A stretch of DNA of 64,000 nucleotides from Shewanella holmiensis (GCF_025370255.1 NZ_JAMTCD010000001.1:248001-312000), one strand, 5' to 3'; numbered from the stretch's first letter, positions 1 through 10,422 are shown. The notes: generated from the letters alone by a model not told the origin. Program-made: numbers and translations.

Positions 1-2154
1 GGAAATACCCAACTTTTTGACGAATTATATCAACGTATTCGTCAAGATGATTTCTGGCCTTCTGCCGAGTTCTACAACGCAAAAAAAGAAGAACAAACCC
101 TCCGCCACTCAAAAGCCAGTGCTTTTGACCTCGAACCCAACATAAAAACCTGCCCAGGTGGTTTAAGGGATATCCAAACCATTGCCTGGGTGGCTATGCG
201 TCACTTTGATGCCGCTAATTTAACTGAACTGGTTGAGCATGATTTTCTTGAACCTTCTGAGTTAGAAGAGTTACTGGAATGCCAAAACTACCTGTGGGAA
301 ATTCGATTTGCATTACATATTAGTGCTAATCGCAATGAAAACCGTTTGTTATTCGACTTACAACGCCAAGTTGCTAGCCTGCTAGGCTATGAAGATGCAA
401 CTCAACTGGCGGTTGAACAGATGATGAAACGCTATTATCGCACGGTCAGACGCATAATGGAGTTAAATCAAATGCTGTTGCAGTTGTTCAAACGTGCAAC
501 ACTCGGGCAATTTAAAGCATTAGAGATCCAACCCATCAATGAGCGATATCAACGTCGCGGTTATTACATTGAAGTGCTCGATAATGAGTTATTTAATCAG
601 CATCCAGAAGAAATATTAAATTTGTTTTTACATGCCGTTAAAAACTCTAATATTCAGTATATCTATGCTCCAACATTGCGATTACTTCGCAAAGCTCGTC
701 GCAGCTTAACCGGTCCACTTCAAGATAACCCAGATTGCCGCAAGGTATTTATGGATATTCTGAAACATCCTCGTGGCATAGTCGCATTTTCGATGATGCA
801 CAAACACGGTATTTTATCGTCTTACCTGCCCGCTTGGCGAAGCATTGAAGGTCAAATGCAGTTTGACCTTTTTCATGCTTACACTGTCGATGAACATACT
901 CACAGATTATTGCTAAACATAGAAAGATTCGCTCAGGCCGAGCAAAAAGATGAGTTTCCATTAGGCGCTGTGCTTATTAACCAATTACCAAAAAAAGGGT
1001 TATTGGTTTTAGGTGCAATATTCCATGACATAGCGAAAGGCCGCGGTGGTGACCACAGCAAATTGGGCGCGAGCGATGCGATTGATTTTTGTAAATTACA
1101 TGGGCTGAATGATCACGACGGTCGCCTAGTCGCTTGGTTAGTTGAAAACCATTTAGTCATGTCGGTAACCGCACAAAGACGTGACATTTCGGATCCGGAT
1201 GTCGTCGCTGAGTTTGCTGACAAGGTGCATGATGCTATTCATTTAAGTTATTTATATTGCTTAACCGTTGCGGATATTTGTGCCACCAATGAAAAAACCT
1301 GGAATAACTGGAAAGGTTCATTATTAAGAGACTTATACTTTTCAACTCAACGCGTACTAGCTCGTGGTAAAGAAAAACCGGTTGATGAACAGGCTCGTGT
1401 AGAAGAAATCCAAGCAAAAGCCCAAAAAGAATTATTACGCCGAGGCATCAAAGATAAAGACATGCAATCTTTGTGGTGTCGATTTAAACCTGAATATTTT
1501 TTACGTCACCAGCCTAATCAGGTTGCGTGGCACACTGAGGCGATAATCAAACATGATCAGAATGAGCCCTTAGTTTTAATGTCAAAGCACATGACACGTG
1601 GCGGCACTGAATTATTTGTATACAGCCAAGACAGGCCTAAGCTATTTGCTACCGTAATGACGGTTTTAGATAACAAAAATATAAACGTACATGATGCAAA
1701 TATCATGACGTCAATTGATAATTATGCACTAGACACTTTTGTCATTTTAGAACAAGATGGCGAGCCTATCGTGCAACTGTCACGAATACATAGCATCAAA
1801 AAAGCGCTTGAAAAAGCCTTAGCCAGTGAAAATCCTAAATTGCCCAAGTTCAGAAAGCTTGCGCGAATTATGAAGCCGTTTAACGTGCCAACACAGGTGA
1901 GCTTTTTACCCAGTATTCGTCAAGACACCAGCATGATGGAGCTAATAGCCCTTGATACACCAGGTCTTTTAGCAAAAGTAGGTGATATTCTTTACCGCTG
2001 TGAAGTTACCTTGTTAGCAGCCAAGATCACTACTATCGGCGAGCGTGCAGAAGATTTTTTCATCTTGCAAACACAAGATGGTCAATCACTCAATGAAGCA
2101 CAACAACAGCATTTATCTTCATCGCTGCATTTAGCGTTGAACCAAATTAGTTAA
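1..2154 (+). CDS. glnD: Bifunctional uridylyltransferase/uridylyl-removing enzyme GlnD (5' truncated by window edge)
   Basis: The open frame runs in from base 1 without a start, so about 170 N-terminal residues, including the nucleotidyltransferase active site, lie outside the window (717 of roughly 890 residues are seen). Visible parts are the end of the transferase region ([10 protein letters not shown]), an HD phosphohydrolase domain with [12 protein letters not shown] near base 1025, and two C-terminal ACT domains starting near bases 1603 and 1933. GlnD uridylylates and deuridylylates PII proteins in response to glutamine and so controls nitrogen assimilation. The first in-frame ATG (190) is internal, not the start. 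dapD follows after 24 bases, probably in the same transcript. Confidence 0.97.
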   Translation, partial: GNTQLFDELYQRIRQDDFWPSAEFYNAKKEEQTLRHSKASAFDLEPNIKTCPGGLRDIQTIAWVAMRHFDAANLTELVEHDFLEPSELEELLECQNYLWEIRFALHISANRNENRLLFDLQRQVASLLGYEDATQLAVEQMMKRYYRTVRRIMELNQMLLQLFKRATLGQFKALEIQPINERYQRRGYYIEVLDNELFNQHPEEILNLFLHAVKNSNIQYIYAPTLRLLRKARRSLTGPLQDNPDCRKVFMDILKHPRGIVAFSMMHKHGILSSYLPAWRSIEGQMQFDLFHAYTVDEHTHRLLLNIERFAQAEQKDEFPLGAVLINQLPKKGLLVLGAIFHDIAKGRGGDHSKLGASDAIDFCKLHGLNDHDGRLVAWLVENHLVMSVTAQRRDISDPDVVAEFADKVHDAIHLSYLYCLTVADICATNEKTWNNWKGSLLRDLYFSTQRVLARGKEKPVDEQARVEEIQAKAQKELLRRGIKDKDMQSLWCRFKPEYFLRHQPNQVAWHTEAIIKHDQNEPLVLMSKHMTRGGTELFVYSQDRPKLFATVMTVLDNKNINVHDANIMTSIDNYALDTFVILEQDGEPIVQLSRIHSIKKALEKALASENPKLPKFRKLARIMKPFNVPTQVSFLPSIRQDTSMMELIALDTPGLLAKVGDILYRCEVTLLAAKITTIGERAEDFFILQTQDGQSLNEAQQQHLSSSLHLALNQIS

Positions 2155-2178
2155 TTAATATGATATTGGGAGAGTTCC

Positions 2179-3003
2179 ATGGAGGCATTACGCCAACGCA
2201 TTGAGGCGGCATTTGAAGCACGTCAAACTATCACCCCTAGCACAGTTGAACCAAGTATTCGTGCTGACGTAGAGACAGTGATAAGCATGCTTGATAAAGG
2301 TCAAGCACGTGTTGCTGAGAAAATTGATGGCGAGTGGCATGTCCACCAGTGGCTAAAAAAAGCCGTTTTGTTGTCTTTTCGCATTTTCGACAACGGTGTG
2401 ATTGAAGGTGGTGACACCAAATACTTTGATAAAGTACCGCAAAAATTTGCTGATTATGACGAAGCACGTTTTAAAGAAGAAGCGATTCGTGTAGTCCCGC
2501 CAGCAACGGTTCGTAAAGGCTCATTTATCGGTAAAAATACCGTACTAATGCCATCTTACGTTAATTTAGGTGCTTATGTAGACGAAGGTACAATGGTTGA
2601 TACATGGGCAACCGTTGGTTCATGCGCGCAAATTGGTAAAAATGTGCATCTATCTGGCGGTGTGGGTATTGGCGGTGTGTTAGAGCCATTACAAGCCGGC
2701 CCAACGATTATTGAAGATAACTGCTTTATTGGTGCGCGCAGTGAAATCGTTGAAGGCGTCATTGTCGAAGAAGGCAGTGTGATTTCAATGGGTGTTTACA
2801 TCGGTCAAAGCACACGTATTTTTGATCGTGAAACCGGCGAAGTGCATTATGGTCGCGTACCTGCAGGGTCTGTTGTGGTATCGGGCAACTTACCGTCAAA
2901 ATGTGGTACTTATAGCTTGTACGCTGCAATCATCGTTAAAAAGGTTGATGCTAAAACACGTGGTAAAGTCGGTATTAACGAATTATTACGCATTGTTGAT
3001 TAA
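2179..3003 (+). CDS. dapD: 2,3,4,5-tetrahydropyridine-2,6-dicarboxylate N-succinyltransferase
   Basis: This 274-residue protein matches DapD in length. The N-terminal helical domain carries the conserved segment DNGVIEGG, and from about residue 105 a left-handed beta-helix of hexapeptide repeats follows (for example [20 protein letters not shown] and [20 protein letters not shown]). It succinylates tetrahydrodipicolinate in the lysine/diaminopimelate pathway. The start is set by GGGAGAG seven bases before ATG. It follows glnD closely and is closed by a strong terminator at 3023-3046. The glnD-dapD order is common in related gammaproteobacteria. Confidence 0.97.
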   Translation: MEALRQRIEAAFEARQTITPSTVEPSIRADVETVISMLDKGQARVAEKIDGEWHVHQWLKKAVLLSFRIFDNGVIEGGDTKYFDKVPQKFADYDEARFKEEAIRVVPPATVRKGSFIGKNTVLMPSYVNLGAYVDEGTMVDTWATVGSCAQIGKNVHLSGGVGIGGVLEPLQAGPTIIEDNCFIGARSEIVEGVIVEEGSVISMGVYIGQSTRIFDRETGEVHYGRVPAGSVVVSGNLPSKCGTYSLYAAIIVKKVDAKTRGKVGINELLRIVD

Positions 3004-3022
3004 TCAAGATTGAACTTAGTTG

Positions 3023-3046
3023 AAAAGGCTCTTAGGAGCCTTTTTT
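3023..3046 (+). terminator. Rho-independent terminator of glnD-dapD
   Basis: A perfect 9-bp stem (AAAAGGCTC / GAGCCTTTT) with a 4-base loop is followed by a T tract, 20 bases after the dapD stop. Confidence 0.9.
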
Positions 3047-3400
3047 ATTAGCCAATTTGTAACTTATCCCTTTATAAAATCATTGTTATACAAATTAATA
3101 GATGAATAAAGACAGACAGATAATCTACATTGAAAATACAGTTAAGCTTAAAATTTATACTGAAAAAAACCAGACTTACGCATAAACAGCTCGCTTCCTG
3201 CATTTAAAAAAATGCCCAGCCCTAGACAAACAACTTTCTGATAAAAACTTATTATCAACAACCGCAATTTAACAAACATTACTTAATAATAAAAATATCG
3301 AAATGGCTTGAACTATTCACTATTCAAAAATGTCACGCCAACTTTAAAAGTTTAACTTAATGTTTAAATGCAGAACCTTAACTATCTACTTAATGGTTTT
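3047..3400. other. Non-coding spacer between dapD and the HD-GYP gene
   Basis: These 354 AT-rich bases separate the convergent dapD and HD-GYP genes. I see no open frame with a ribosome binding site, no clear hairpin terminator for the minus-strand gene and no recognisable repeat. Confidence 0.6.
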
Positions 3401-5320
3401 TTAACTTTGCATAGAACGCTCTTCATCTAACTCATTCATCAATGCATTCGCTAAAATCTTCCACGTTACGATACCAATCACCTGATTATCGAGATTTTGT
3501 ACCACAAGATAATCAATTGCATGTTTTTCCATGAGGACTTTCGCATCTTTCAAAATAGTGTTTTCAGCAATAATATTAATTTTATGCTCCATTATTTGAT
3601 GAGCACGTTTATTAAGTAAACTTCTGTCGGCCGCACGCTCTGCGGCTGTATTTATAAATGGGCTATGCCAAAAAGCCAGAATGTTTTTATCAATAACACC
3701 AATGGGTAAACGATTTTGTTCCGATAAAACAACGGCAACATTCATTTTCGCTTTTAACAGCATAGACTCTACATGCTCAAGCGTATGATATTCTTCTATA
3801 ATAACAGCAGGATCTAAATTAAGACTTCCCACGTACTCTGCGGTTTTAAGGTCATGGATAGCTAAAATATCTAAACAAGCATCTACGACATTTTCATCAA
3901 AAATTTTACCTCGGCCATCCATTAATACATCATTTAACGCTTCCATTCCCATTGAGGGACGATATGGTCTATGACTTAAAATCGAATCAGCAACATCCGC
4001 AACAGCAATAATTTTAGCTTCGATAATAATATCTTTACCTTTTAAGCCATCAGGGTAACCAGAGCCATCCAATCGCTCATGGTGCTGTAAAATCATCTGC
4101 TTAATCGGCCAAGGAAACTCGACCTCATCCACAATTAATGCTCCTTGTAATGGATGCTGTTTGACTAATTCGTACTCCGTCGGTGTGAGTCTTGATGGTT
4201 TAGCTAAAATTTGGCTAGGAATAGCAAGCTTACCAATGTCATGGATCAAAGCACCAAGCTTTAATCCCTCTAATTGATCAGTTGGCAAACCTAACTTTTC
4301 CCCCATTAAATAGCTTAATTGCGCGACTGATTTTTGATGGCCCGCGGTGTAAGCATCTTTTAGCTCTAAGGCTTCAGAGATTGCGCCAATTAATTGCACC
4401 AAGATTTGGGTCATTTTCTCTTTTTGGTCTTTTATAATGACCGACTGTTTCATCATGGTATTCATGGTACGAGGCAGCTCAACACAATGCCATAAAATAG
4501 TGGCGTATATGCTCAAGGATTTGGCATCGACATTGGTAAACGGTTTATCTCTGTTACCAACGCCAATAATCCCAACCAGTTTTTTACGGTATCGAATTGG
4601 CACGCATAAATGGTTTTTAAATGCAAAGTAACCGTCTTTTTGCAGCTTCACTGAATTGTCTAACGGTTCGTTATGAATGGTGGCTTGCTTAGTATGAATC
4701 GTTTCTGCCCAGATACCCGATTCAGCCAAATAAATTTGATTATCAGGAATGGCAAAGTACAGTTTCACTTTATCAGTCCAAGCTGTACGAAGAATTTTAT
4801 TATGTTTTTCATCATAAATATGAAGATAGCCTACTTGACTGTGAGTTAGCGCAAGCCCCTGTTGTAAAGCCGTTTTAAATATCATATCTGGTTTAGCTGT
4901 CATCACAGCTTCTATCTGCTGCAACCAATCATCACTTGATTGTATCGCCAAGTTATAATCAGGGTGCAACTCCATCAGCCACTGTTCATCTAAACTTAGC
5001 CTGGTAAACACAATACACCACTGATCATCCGTACCTTCAATTGCAGCAATTGAGGCTTGTAATGCATGACCATGCGTATCAATAAAATGCAGTAATTGCT
5101 CTGAGTCCCTACACTGTAAGTCGATAAGATCGACATCCATATTGGGAAACGTCGCGCTCATCGGCTGTTTTACGATAGCTGCAATAGGTTTTTTGACTTG
5201 CGAATATAATGTCTCACTTAAACGGATGATTTCAAGGCGATCATTAAAAATCGCCCAAGATAAACCAAACCCTTTTGGTAGTTCTCCATGCTTCAAAAAG
5301 AAGTCTTGTCTTTGGCGCAT
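3401..5320 (-). CDS. GAF / HD-GYP / CBS-pair protein, probable c-di-GMP phosphodiesterase
   Basis: A 639-residue soluble protein. Residues about 130-285 resemble a GAF sensor domain. Residues about 305-490 form an HD-GYP domain with HDIGK at 360-364 and HHERLDGSGYP at 413-423, so the metal-binding and GYP residues are intact. Residues about 505-635 look like a CBS pair (PIGVIDKNIL and VIGIVTWKIL strands). Enzymes of this family hydrolyse c-di-GMP to GMP or pGpG. A C-terminal CBS pair suggests adenine-nucleotide control, which is inference. An AAGGAACGG Shine-Dalgarno precedes the ATG. It stands alone, with no transmembrane segment. Confidence 0.9.
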   Translation of the reverse strand: MRQRQDFFLKHGELPKGFGLSWAIFNDRLEIIRLSETLYSQVKKPIAAIVKQPMSATFPNMDVDLIDLQCRDSEQLLHFIDTHGHALQASIAAIEGTDDQWCIVFTRLSLDEQWLMELHPDYNLAIQSSDDWLQQIEAVMTAKPDMIFKTALQQGLALTHSQVGYLHIYDEKHNKILRTAWTDKVKLYFAIPDNQIYLAESGIWAETIHTKQATIHNEPLDNSVKLQKDGYFAFKNHLCVPIRYRKKLVGIIGVGNRDKPFTNVDAKSLSIYATILWHCVELPRTMNTMMKQSVIIKDQKEKMTQILVQLIGAISEALELKDAYTAGHQKSVAQLSYLMGEKLGLPTDQLEGLKLGALIHDIGKLAIPSQILAKPSRLTPTEYELVKQHPLQGALIVDEVEFPWPIKQMILQHHERLDGSGYPDGLKGKDIIIEAKIIAVADVADSILSHRPYRPSMGMEALNDVLMDGRGKIFDENVVDACLDILAIHDLKTAEYVGSLNLDPAVIIEEYHTLEHVESMLLKAKMNVAVVLSEQNRLPIGVIDKNILAFWHSPFINTAAERAADRSLLNKRAHQIMEHKINIIAENTILKDAKVLMEKHAIDYLVVQNLDNQVIGIVTWKILANALMNELDEERSMQS

Positions 5321-5440
5321 TTAATACCGTTCCTTGTCATTATCAACTTATATTAATATTAGTCCAAACAAATGATTTTGCTAGTAATTAAATTTTAATA
5401 TGGTACCTGATGTTCAACAAACACTATGACTTAACTAAGA

Positions 5441-6322
5441 TTAAAACACCACGGTTTTATTACCATAAACCACAACCTGTTCATTCAACACCAGTTGTAG
5501 CGCTTTACTCAATACGCTTTTTTCCACATCACGCCCCTGATGAGCGAGCTCTTCAGCGCTGTAACTATGATCGACAGAAATGACATCCTGTTTAATGATA
5601 GGTCCTTCATCTAAACAGTTATTCACAAAATGGGCTGTGGCGCCAATAATTTTTACGCCTCGATCCCATGCTTGTTTATAGGGGGAAGCGCCGATAAAAG
5701 CAGGCAAAAATGAATGATGAATATTAATGATACGATCGGGAAATTGTGCAACAAATTCTGGTGTTAACACTCGCATGTACTTAGCAAGTACTAAATAATC
5801 AGCCTCATAGGGCTTGATTACATTAAGCATAGCTTGCTCATGTTCTTCACGGTTTAATCCATCATGGCTAATAAAATGAAAAGGTATATCGAATTTTTCT
5901 GTTAAATTTTGTAATACATCATAATTACCAACCACAGCGGCTATTTCAACATCCAAGCCTCCGTAATAGGATTTCATCAATAAATCACCCAAACAATGAG
6001 CTTCTTTAGTGACCATAATCACCACTCGTTTTTTACCTGCATCTACTAATTTAAAGTGATGTTTGCTAGGTAACACAGCTTGTAGTGCACTAATAAAATC
6101 AGCTTCATTGATATCACCATCTAGCACAGTGCGCATAAAGAAACGACCTTGAGCATGATCGACAAACTCATTATTTTTAATCACATTCAGATGATGTTCA
6201 AAACACACGCCTGATATTTTGGCGATAAGCCCCTGCTCATCAGCACAATCTATAATGAGGATTCTTCTTGTTACCTTAGTGTGAACAGATTTTTCAGCGA
6301 CTGGGGGGGATAATGGCACCAT
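5441..6322 (-). CDS. purU: Formyltetrahydrofolate deformylase
   Basis: 293 residues from the preferred start MVPLSPP, which has AGGAG eight bases upstream; the upstream in-frame ATG at 6343 falls in front of that Shine-Dalgarno and is unlikely. An N-terminal ACT domain (residues about 20-95) precedes a formyl-transferase-like catalytic domain with NIHHSFLPAFIGASPY and the conserved Asn-His-Asp set (NIHHSFLP, GPIIKQDV). PurU releases formate from 10-formyl-THF, balancing one-carbon pools and feeding PurT. It is monocistronic by spacing. Confidence 0.95.
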   Translation of the reverse strand: MVPLSPPVAEKSVHTKVTRRILIIDCADEQGLIAKISGVCFEHHLNVIKNNEFVDHAQGRFFMRTVLDGDINEADFISALQAVLPSKHHFKLVDAGKKRVVIMVTKEAHCLGDLLMKSYYGGLDVEIAAVVGNYDVLQNLTEKFDIPFHFISHDGLNREEHEQAMLNVIKPYEADYLVLAKYMRVLTPEFVAQFPDRIINIHHSFLPAFIGASPYKQAWDRGVKIIGATAHFVNNCLDEGPIIKQDVISVDHSYSAEELAHQGRDVEKSVLSKALQLVLNEQVVVYGNKTVVF

Positions 6323-6475
6323 GGTTAAACTCCTAAAATACACCGTTAGTTGAGTCTGCCACTAATTGCTGCGATTTTGGTAATTTTTATCCTAAAACTA
6401 AATTAAATTTCAGAATTAATATCAACTAATTCATGATTTGACATTAAAAGTGACTAATAATTAATAAAATGATGT

Positions 6476-6571
6476 TTAGCGACGAGAATCGATGTATTTT
6501 TGTAAAAGTTTCCTTAAGGTTTCGGCTTTGGTTCCATAGACAACTTGTACGCCCTGACCAACTACTACCAC
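6476..6571 (-). pseudogene. Relic of the C-terminal end of a PTS EIIB domain
   Basis: On the minus strand, 31 codons from a GTG to a TAA read VVVVGQGVQVVYGTKAET followed by LRKLLQKYIDSRR. This closely resembles the last part of glucose/N-acetylglucosamine-type EIIB domains (GVQVIFGTKAE followed by a helix). There is an in-frame TAA two codons before the GTG, and the phosphocysteine part (CxTRLR) is missing. A perfect hairpin (CCACTC / GAGTGG, 6568-6584) sits at the break. I read this as a degraded remnant of a sugar transporter gene; a functional 31-residue peptide is less likely. Confidence 0.5.
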
Positions 6572-6642
6572 TCCTTAAGAGTGGCTTAGTCGCAGAGCGA
6601 ATTTAAACCACTGTAAGGATAGAAATTGAGTCAAAAGATAGC

Positions 6643-7104
6643 TTAATCCTTGTTTGCGCTTGCTGCGGCTTGCCAAGTTGTTAGCCATTTGATTGCTTCA
6701 AGTTCAGGTTCCATCGTTTCAGTCGCATCAATTTCAAGTCTTGGTGTTAAAGCTTGTGCTCCCAATTCGCTAAATAACTCATCAAACTGTTTTGCTGCGC
6801 CACAGAAAGTGTCATAACTAGAATCGCCGAGTCCTACAATACTGTATTTTAATTTCGGTAAGTATGGCGCCGTCGTTTTTAGTTGTGCAAACCAAGGCCA
6901 TATGTCCTCTGGTATATCCCCCTGCCCTGTTGTCGAACACACAACAATAAGATATTCAGACTCATTTGGAACAAAACCTGTTAGTTCATGAGGTTGCTTT
7001 AATATCGCCTTAAAACCCAGGGCAGTTATTTTTTTCACTAGGGTTTCTGCTGTAAATTGAGCACTGCCATAAACCGTGCCAAAAACTAAATTAACATTAA
7101 CCAA
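6643..7104 (-). CDS. yqcA: Flavodoxin-like FMN protein YqcA
   Basis: A flavodoxin/MioC-like protein of 153 residues. The FMN phosphate loop is GTVYGSAQ, followed by the 50s loop STTGQGDIPEDIWPWF and the 90s loop GLGDSSYDTFCGAAKQFD. The frame is open back to a GTG at 7134, but AAAGGA lies seven bases before a TTG at 7104, which gives the length expected of YqcA (about 149). Its place next to truC and yqcC matches the E. coli yqcA-truC-yqcC cluster. It is presumed to be a single-electron carrier; the partner is not shown here. Confidence 0.88.
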   Translation of the reverse strand: MVNVNLVFGTVYGSAQFTAETLVKKITALGFKAILKQPHELTGFVPNESEYLIVVCSTTGQGDIPEDIWPWFAQLKTTAPYLPKLKYSIVGLGDSSYDTFCGAAKQFDELFSELGAQALTPRLEIDATETMEPELEAIKWLTTWQAAASANKD

Positions 7105-7196
7105 AATAATTTCCTTTATGCGTCTTTTGAACACTAAGCCATATCATTTAACATACTGTATAGGTTTGTTTTATTGCAAGTTTTTCTTTAGCTAAT

Positions 7197-8033
7197 TTAT
7201 ATTAAGATTGCTGGCTCACTATCTATTTCATCCCAACCCAGCAAATCGAAAACAGTTAACCACTCAGGCTCTATCTCTGTTTCAATATGCATCGATTTTT
7301 TCGTTACAGGGTGAATAAAAGTTAAACTTTTAGCAATAAGCCATAAACGGTTAACTCCGAAATGCTCACGGCCAAATTTATTTTGTTTACCATCGCCATG
7401 CGTTGTATCACCTATAATAGGATGGCGTAAATGTGCCATATGACGACGTAATTGATGTTTTCTGCCTGTTTTTGGTGTTAGCTTTATCAATCCAAATCGG
7501 CTTGTGGGATAACGACCAGAACTATAAGGAATTTCACTATTTAACAGCGGTTGGTATAACGTCACCGCATCTTGAGCAGGCTTATCTGTAGCGGCAAATT
7601 TGTCAGCAACATCATCAAGTTCAACTTTTAACGCGTAGTCCAACTCTCCTGCTTCGTGCATATTGCCTCTGACTAAAGCTAAATACTGCTTAGTGACCGT
7701 GTGTTGCTCGAATTGCTCGCATAAAATACGTGCACTTTCACTGCTTTTAGCGAATAGCAAAACACCTGATGTCGGACGATCTAAACGATGCACAGGAAAA
7801 ACATGGCAACCGACAAGATCTCGAGTCAATTGCATGGCAAAAAAGCGCTCCTTTCGAGCCAAATAACTTCTGTGAACAAGTAAACCAGCAGGTTTATGGA
7901 TAGCAACAATATGCTCGTCTTCAAATAAAATCTCTAAATGTGGAGGCAATTCTTGTTCTGCTTCGCACAGCGTATCGCTATCAAGTGGTTCTGCGCTATT
8001 ATCAGCATCATGGGGGAGATAAGTTTCATTCAT
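7197..8033 (-). CDS. truC: tRNA pseudouridine(65) synthase TruC
   Basis: A 278-residue RluA-family pseudouridine synthase. The catalytic motif HRLDRPTSGVLLFAKS carries the active Asp, and HQLRRHMAHLRHPIIGD is the second signature. It starts with a 25-residue acidic leader (DADNSAEPLDSDT) not needed for the fold. TruC modifies U65 in some tRNAs. Its start lies three bases after the yqcC stop, so the two are co-transcribed, with yqcA 92 bases downstream. Confidence 0.93.
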   Translation of the reverse strand: MNETYLPHDADNSAEPLDSDTLCEAEQELPPHLEILFEDEHIVAIHKPAGLLVHRSYLARKERFFAMQLTRDLVGCHVFPVHRLDRPTSGVLLFAKSSESARILCEQFEQHTVTKQYLALVRGNMHEAGELDYALKVELDDVADKFAATDKPAQDAVTLYQPLLNSEIPYSSGRYPTSRFGLIKLTPKTGRKHQLRRHMAHLRHPIIGDTTHGDGKQNKFGREHFGVNRLWLIAKSLTFIHPVTKKSMHIETEIEPEWLTVFDLLGWDEIDSEPAILI

Positions 8034-8035
8034 GG

Positions 8036-8368
8036 TTACTGTTCCGTGCGCTGAGGATTGACAAGGAGTTGGTCAAATTTTATCAGCAGTTTAATAATTG
8101 ACTGTTTATCTGGTTGGGTTTGCCATGTTTGTTCAGCCATTGGCGCAATAGCCATTTGGATTGGCAAAGGGCTATTGGTGGTGATTAACTGACGCATTTT
8201 AGGAATAAAAATATATTGCAGCCATTGTTCAAATGATAGGGCATCACATGCGAATGGAGCTGTACTGGCCATTGCTGCAGCTGACGGCGTGTGCGTAGAC
8301 CATAACGAGCTGGCTTTAAGTTGCAACTCTAATTCGACTAAAAACGTCGAACTCATTTCATAAACCAT
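8036..8368 (-). CDS. yqcC: YqcC family protein (DUF446)
   Basis: 110 residues, helical, with the family pattern LSFEQWLQYIFIPKMRQLI followed by IAPMAEQ. YqcC proteins are found beside truC in many gammaproteobacteria; their biochemical role is not established to my knowledge. The start may be the ATG at 8368 or the in-frame ATG four codons later; neither has a strong Shine-Dalgarno. First gene of the yqcC-truC-yqcA group, divergent from the DUF3549 gene across a 97-base promoter region. Confidence 0.85.
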   Translation of the reverse strand: MVYEMSSTFLVELELQLKASSLWSTHTPSAAAMASTAPFACDALSFEQWLQYIFIPKMRQLITTNSPLPIQMAIAPMAEQTWQTQPDKQSIIKLLIKFDQLLVNPQRTEQ

Positions 8369-8465
8369 AAAAATAACGACTCTAATGCGATGCTAAAGGT
8401 TGAATATGATAACATTAGCCACCATTAATACCCATAGATTGCCACGTGTTGTATAGCGAGTTACC

Positions 8466-9479
8466 ATGACAGAAATCACCACCCTAAGCCAATTTCTGGC
8501 CACCGCTGGAACTCAATTCCAGGTTTATGATCTTGGAAGACGAGTCCAGAACATCGATATGATGGCTTTTCATCAAATTGAATCTTTGGTTTCCCCCTAC
8601 CCTTATCCAATCCAAGGTCATGCTTTATTTGCTATTGTTTTCTGGCAAGAAAATCAGCAACCGTTTATTTGGTTTATCAAACTGCCTTTAGATGAACAAG
8701 GGTTATTATCCCCCGCACCAAGACAACAATTTATTAAAATGATATTAGAAGCACTGGGACGTGATCCTACTCAGGCTTTAACAGATGAACAACAGCAACA
8801 ATTAGCTAACCATCCTTTTAGTTTTAAACCAAATCAACAAAAACTGGCTTTATTTAATGCATTGGTCAGAAAACAACTTGGTCAGCAAGCCTCAAGTCAA
8901 TATGAATCGGCTGCTCAATACCTTAGCGGCCAAATCCCCGCAGAGCAATGGCAGCATATAGGCTTTCAAGGTCTAGCCGATGTTTGCGTCAGAATGGCAT
9001 CATTTGAACACCAACAAGAAATCATTAACATTCTGCCAATCGCGCCAATTGAAGTACAAGCTGCTATTTGCGAATGCTTAGAACATCTGACATTAACGCA
9101 GCCTCTAGCGGACTCGGTATTTGCACTCTTCAAACAAGTACCTATTGAGTATAAAGGGGTATTTTTAAAGGCATTGGCTTCACACGCACTATTCAGTCAA
9201 GAGGCAATTGACACCCTCAGCAAGAATGACCAACTTGATGATGCTATGTTAATTACTATCGCTGCACGAAACTGGAATGCATTAAAAGATGACTCTACTC
9301 GCAAAATCTTTTTAGAAGCTCTGGCAAAACAATCACAATCCTTTTTCAATCAGGTTTTTGCTGATATTGTTGCTATACCCAGTCTTCGCAATGCGTTATT
9401 AACAGATTTACGTAACCCAGAACGTAGCGAACAACTTTCACTCGCCATTGGCGGTTTATTTAAGGCAGCAAGCCTATGA
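8466..9479 (+). CDS. DUF3549 family protein
   Basis: A 337-residue protein that I place in DUF3549 from its N-terminal pattern (LSQFLATAGTQFQVYDLGRRV and PFIWFIKLPLDEQGLL). It has no signal peptide or membrane segment. The C-terminal two thirds is predicted all-helical, with repeated helical pairs that resemble a HEAT-like solenoid (inference). The stop overlaps the next gene by four bases, so they are coupled. Function unknown. Confidence 0.8.
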   Translation: MTEITTLSQFLATAGTQFQVYDLGRRVQNIDMMAFHQIESLVSPYPYPIQGHALFAIVFWQENQQPFIWFIKLPLDEQGLLSPAPRQQFIKMILEALGRDPTQALTDEQQQQLANHPFSFKPNQQKLALFNALVRKQLGQQASSQYESAAQYLSGQIPAEQWQHIGFQGLADVCVRMASFEHQQEIINILPIAPIEVQAAICECLEHLTLTQPLADSVFALFKQVPIEYKGVFLKALASHALFSQEAIDTLSKNDQLDDAMLITIAARNWNALKDDSTRKIFLEALAKQSQSFFNQVFADIVAIPSLRNALLTDLRNPERSEQLSLAIGGLFKAASL

Positions 9480-9862
9480 TGTCTGACTTTTTATTGATAG
9501 TTGCTTTAGTCGTTATTGCAGCATTTTTCTGGCAATTGCGGAACATGGCTGAGGTCAGCCGAGTTATCGCTGAACAAGCCTGTGGTAAACAAAATGTGCA
9601 ATTATTGGCAATTGCAATGGTATCAGCTCGTCCAAGCTTGGGGGGACATACTGGGTTGTGCTGGCGTGCTAAGTTTATGTTTGAATTTAGTACCGATGGC
9701 ATGAATCAATACCGCGGGCATATCAATATGCATGGAAAAAAGGTTAACAAAATTGATTGGCCTATTTTTCCTGAACCAGAATGGCTTGATGCTCCAATGG
9801 CAAAAGGCAAGTTTGGTGGTTGTGGAACAAGTAATAGTTGCAATTCAGGTAAGTGCCATTAA
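9476..9862 (+). CDS. DUF3301 family membrane-anchored protein
   Basis: 128 residues with one N-terminal transmembrane helix (FLLIVALVVIAAFFWQL), a soluble domain with LCWRAKFMFEFSTDG and MHGKKVNKIDWP, and a Cys-rich tail (GGCGTSNSCNSGKCH). The topology and neighbour fit DUF3301, which commonly follows DUF3549. The ATG overlaps the upstream stop (ATGATG). The terminal CxxxxxCxxxxCH could bind metal, but nothing else supports that. A terminator follows at 9889. Confidence 0.8.
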   Translation: MMSDFLLIVALVVIAAFFWQLRNMAEVSRVIAEQACGKQNVQLLAIAMVSARPSLGGHTGLCWRAKFMFEFSTDGMNQYRGHINMHGKKVNKIDWPIFPEPEWLDAPMAKGKFGGCGTSNSCNSGKCH

Positions 9863-9888
9863 TCATATTTGTAAGTTTTACATTTAAA

Positions 9889-9917
9889 AAATGCTATCTA
9901 AACAGATAGCATTTTTT
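9889..9917 (+). terminator. Terminator after DUF3549-DUF3301
   Basis: An 11-bp perfect stem (AAATGCTATCT / AGATAGCATTT) with loop AAAC and a run of T follows the DUF3301 stop by 26 bases. Confidence 0.9.
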
Positions 9918-10422
9918 TACTCAATAAAACACTCAATCAATGATGTAACCCTTTCAAACTGTCAGCTTAAGCAATAAACAAGTTTTTGAAATGTTTAAAT
10001 CTAATGCTAACAGAGTATTTTTTGATATATTGCAGCATAAATGGCCCACTAGGATCTGTTTATTTCTCAAGTATTTTTTTGTAGCGAATTGTTTGCCATT
10101 TATATATGGCAGAGGCTCTGCTGCTTAGTTATTCTTGTCGTCGTCAAGTAAAATGGCCAACAAACACTGTCCGAAAGATTCGACTAAAAACGCATTAAAC
10201 TTTGTTGCGTGAATTTTGTTTAGATAGCAAGTTGCACTCCATTATTCGCGCTTCATTCATTTTTAATCTCGAAAAAACGCCACCAGCAAAGATCAACAGC
10301 CGCTAATTATTGATGACTAATGTGAACTTTTTGACTACTTAAGAGTTTAGGAGGTTATTTTTAAATAGCAGAGTTAAGGTGTTAAAATAGCTGAGCGTCT
10401 TCCTTCGCTGAATCAAAATCGC
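9918..10422. other. Non-coding stretch before the csrB pair
   Basis: About 500 bases with no supported gene. On the minus strand near 10120-10210 there is a short open stretch reading FNAFLVESFGQCLLAILLDD and ending at TAA. It has no start or Shine-Dalgarno and could be a relic of an unknown gene or repeat. No terminal repeats or target duplications were seen. Confidence 0.5.

Noticed and set aside
2792..3013. A 73-codon frame overlapping the dapD 3' end
   Set aside because: It lies wholly in another frame of dapD apart from the last ten bases and has no domain or ribosome binding site.
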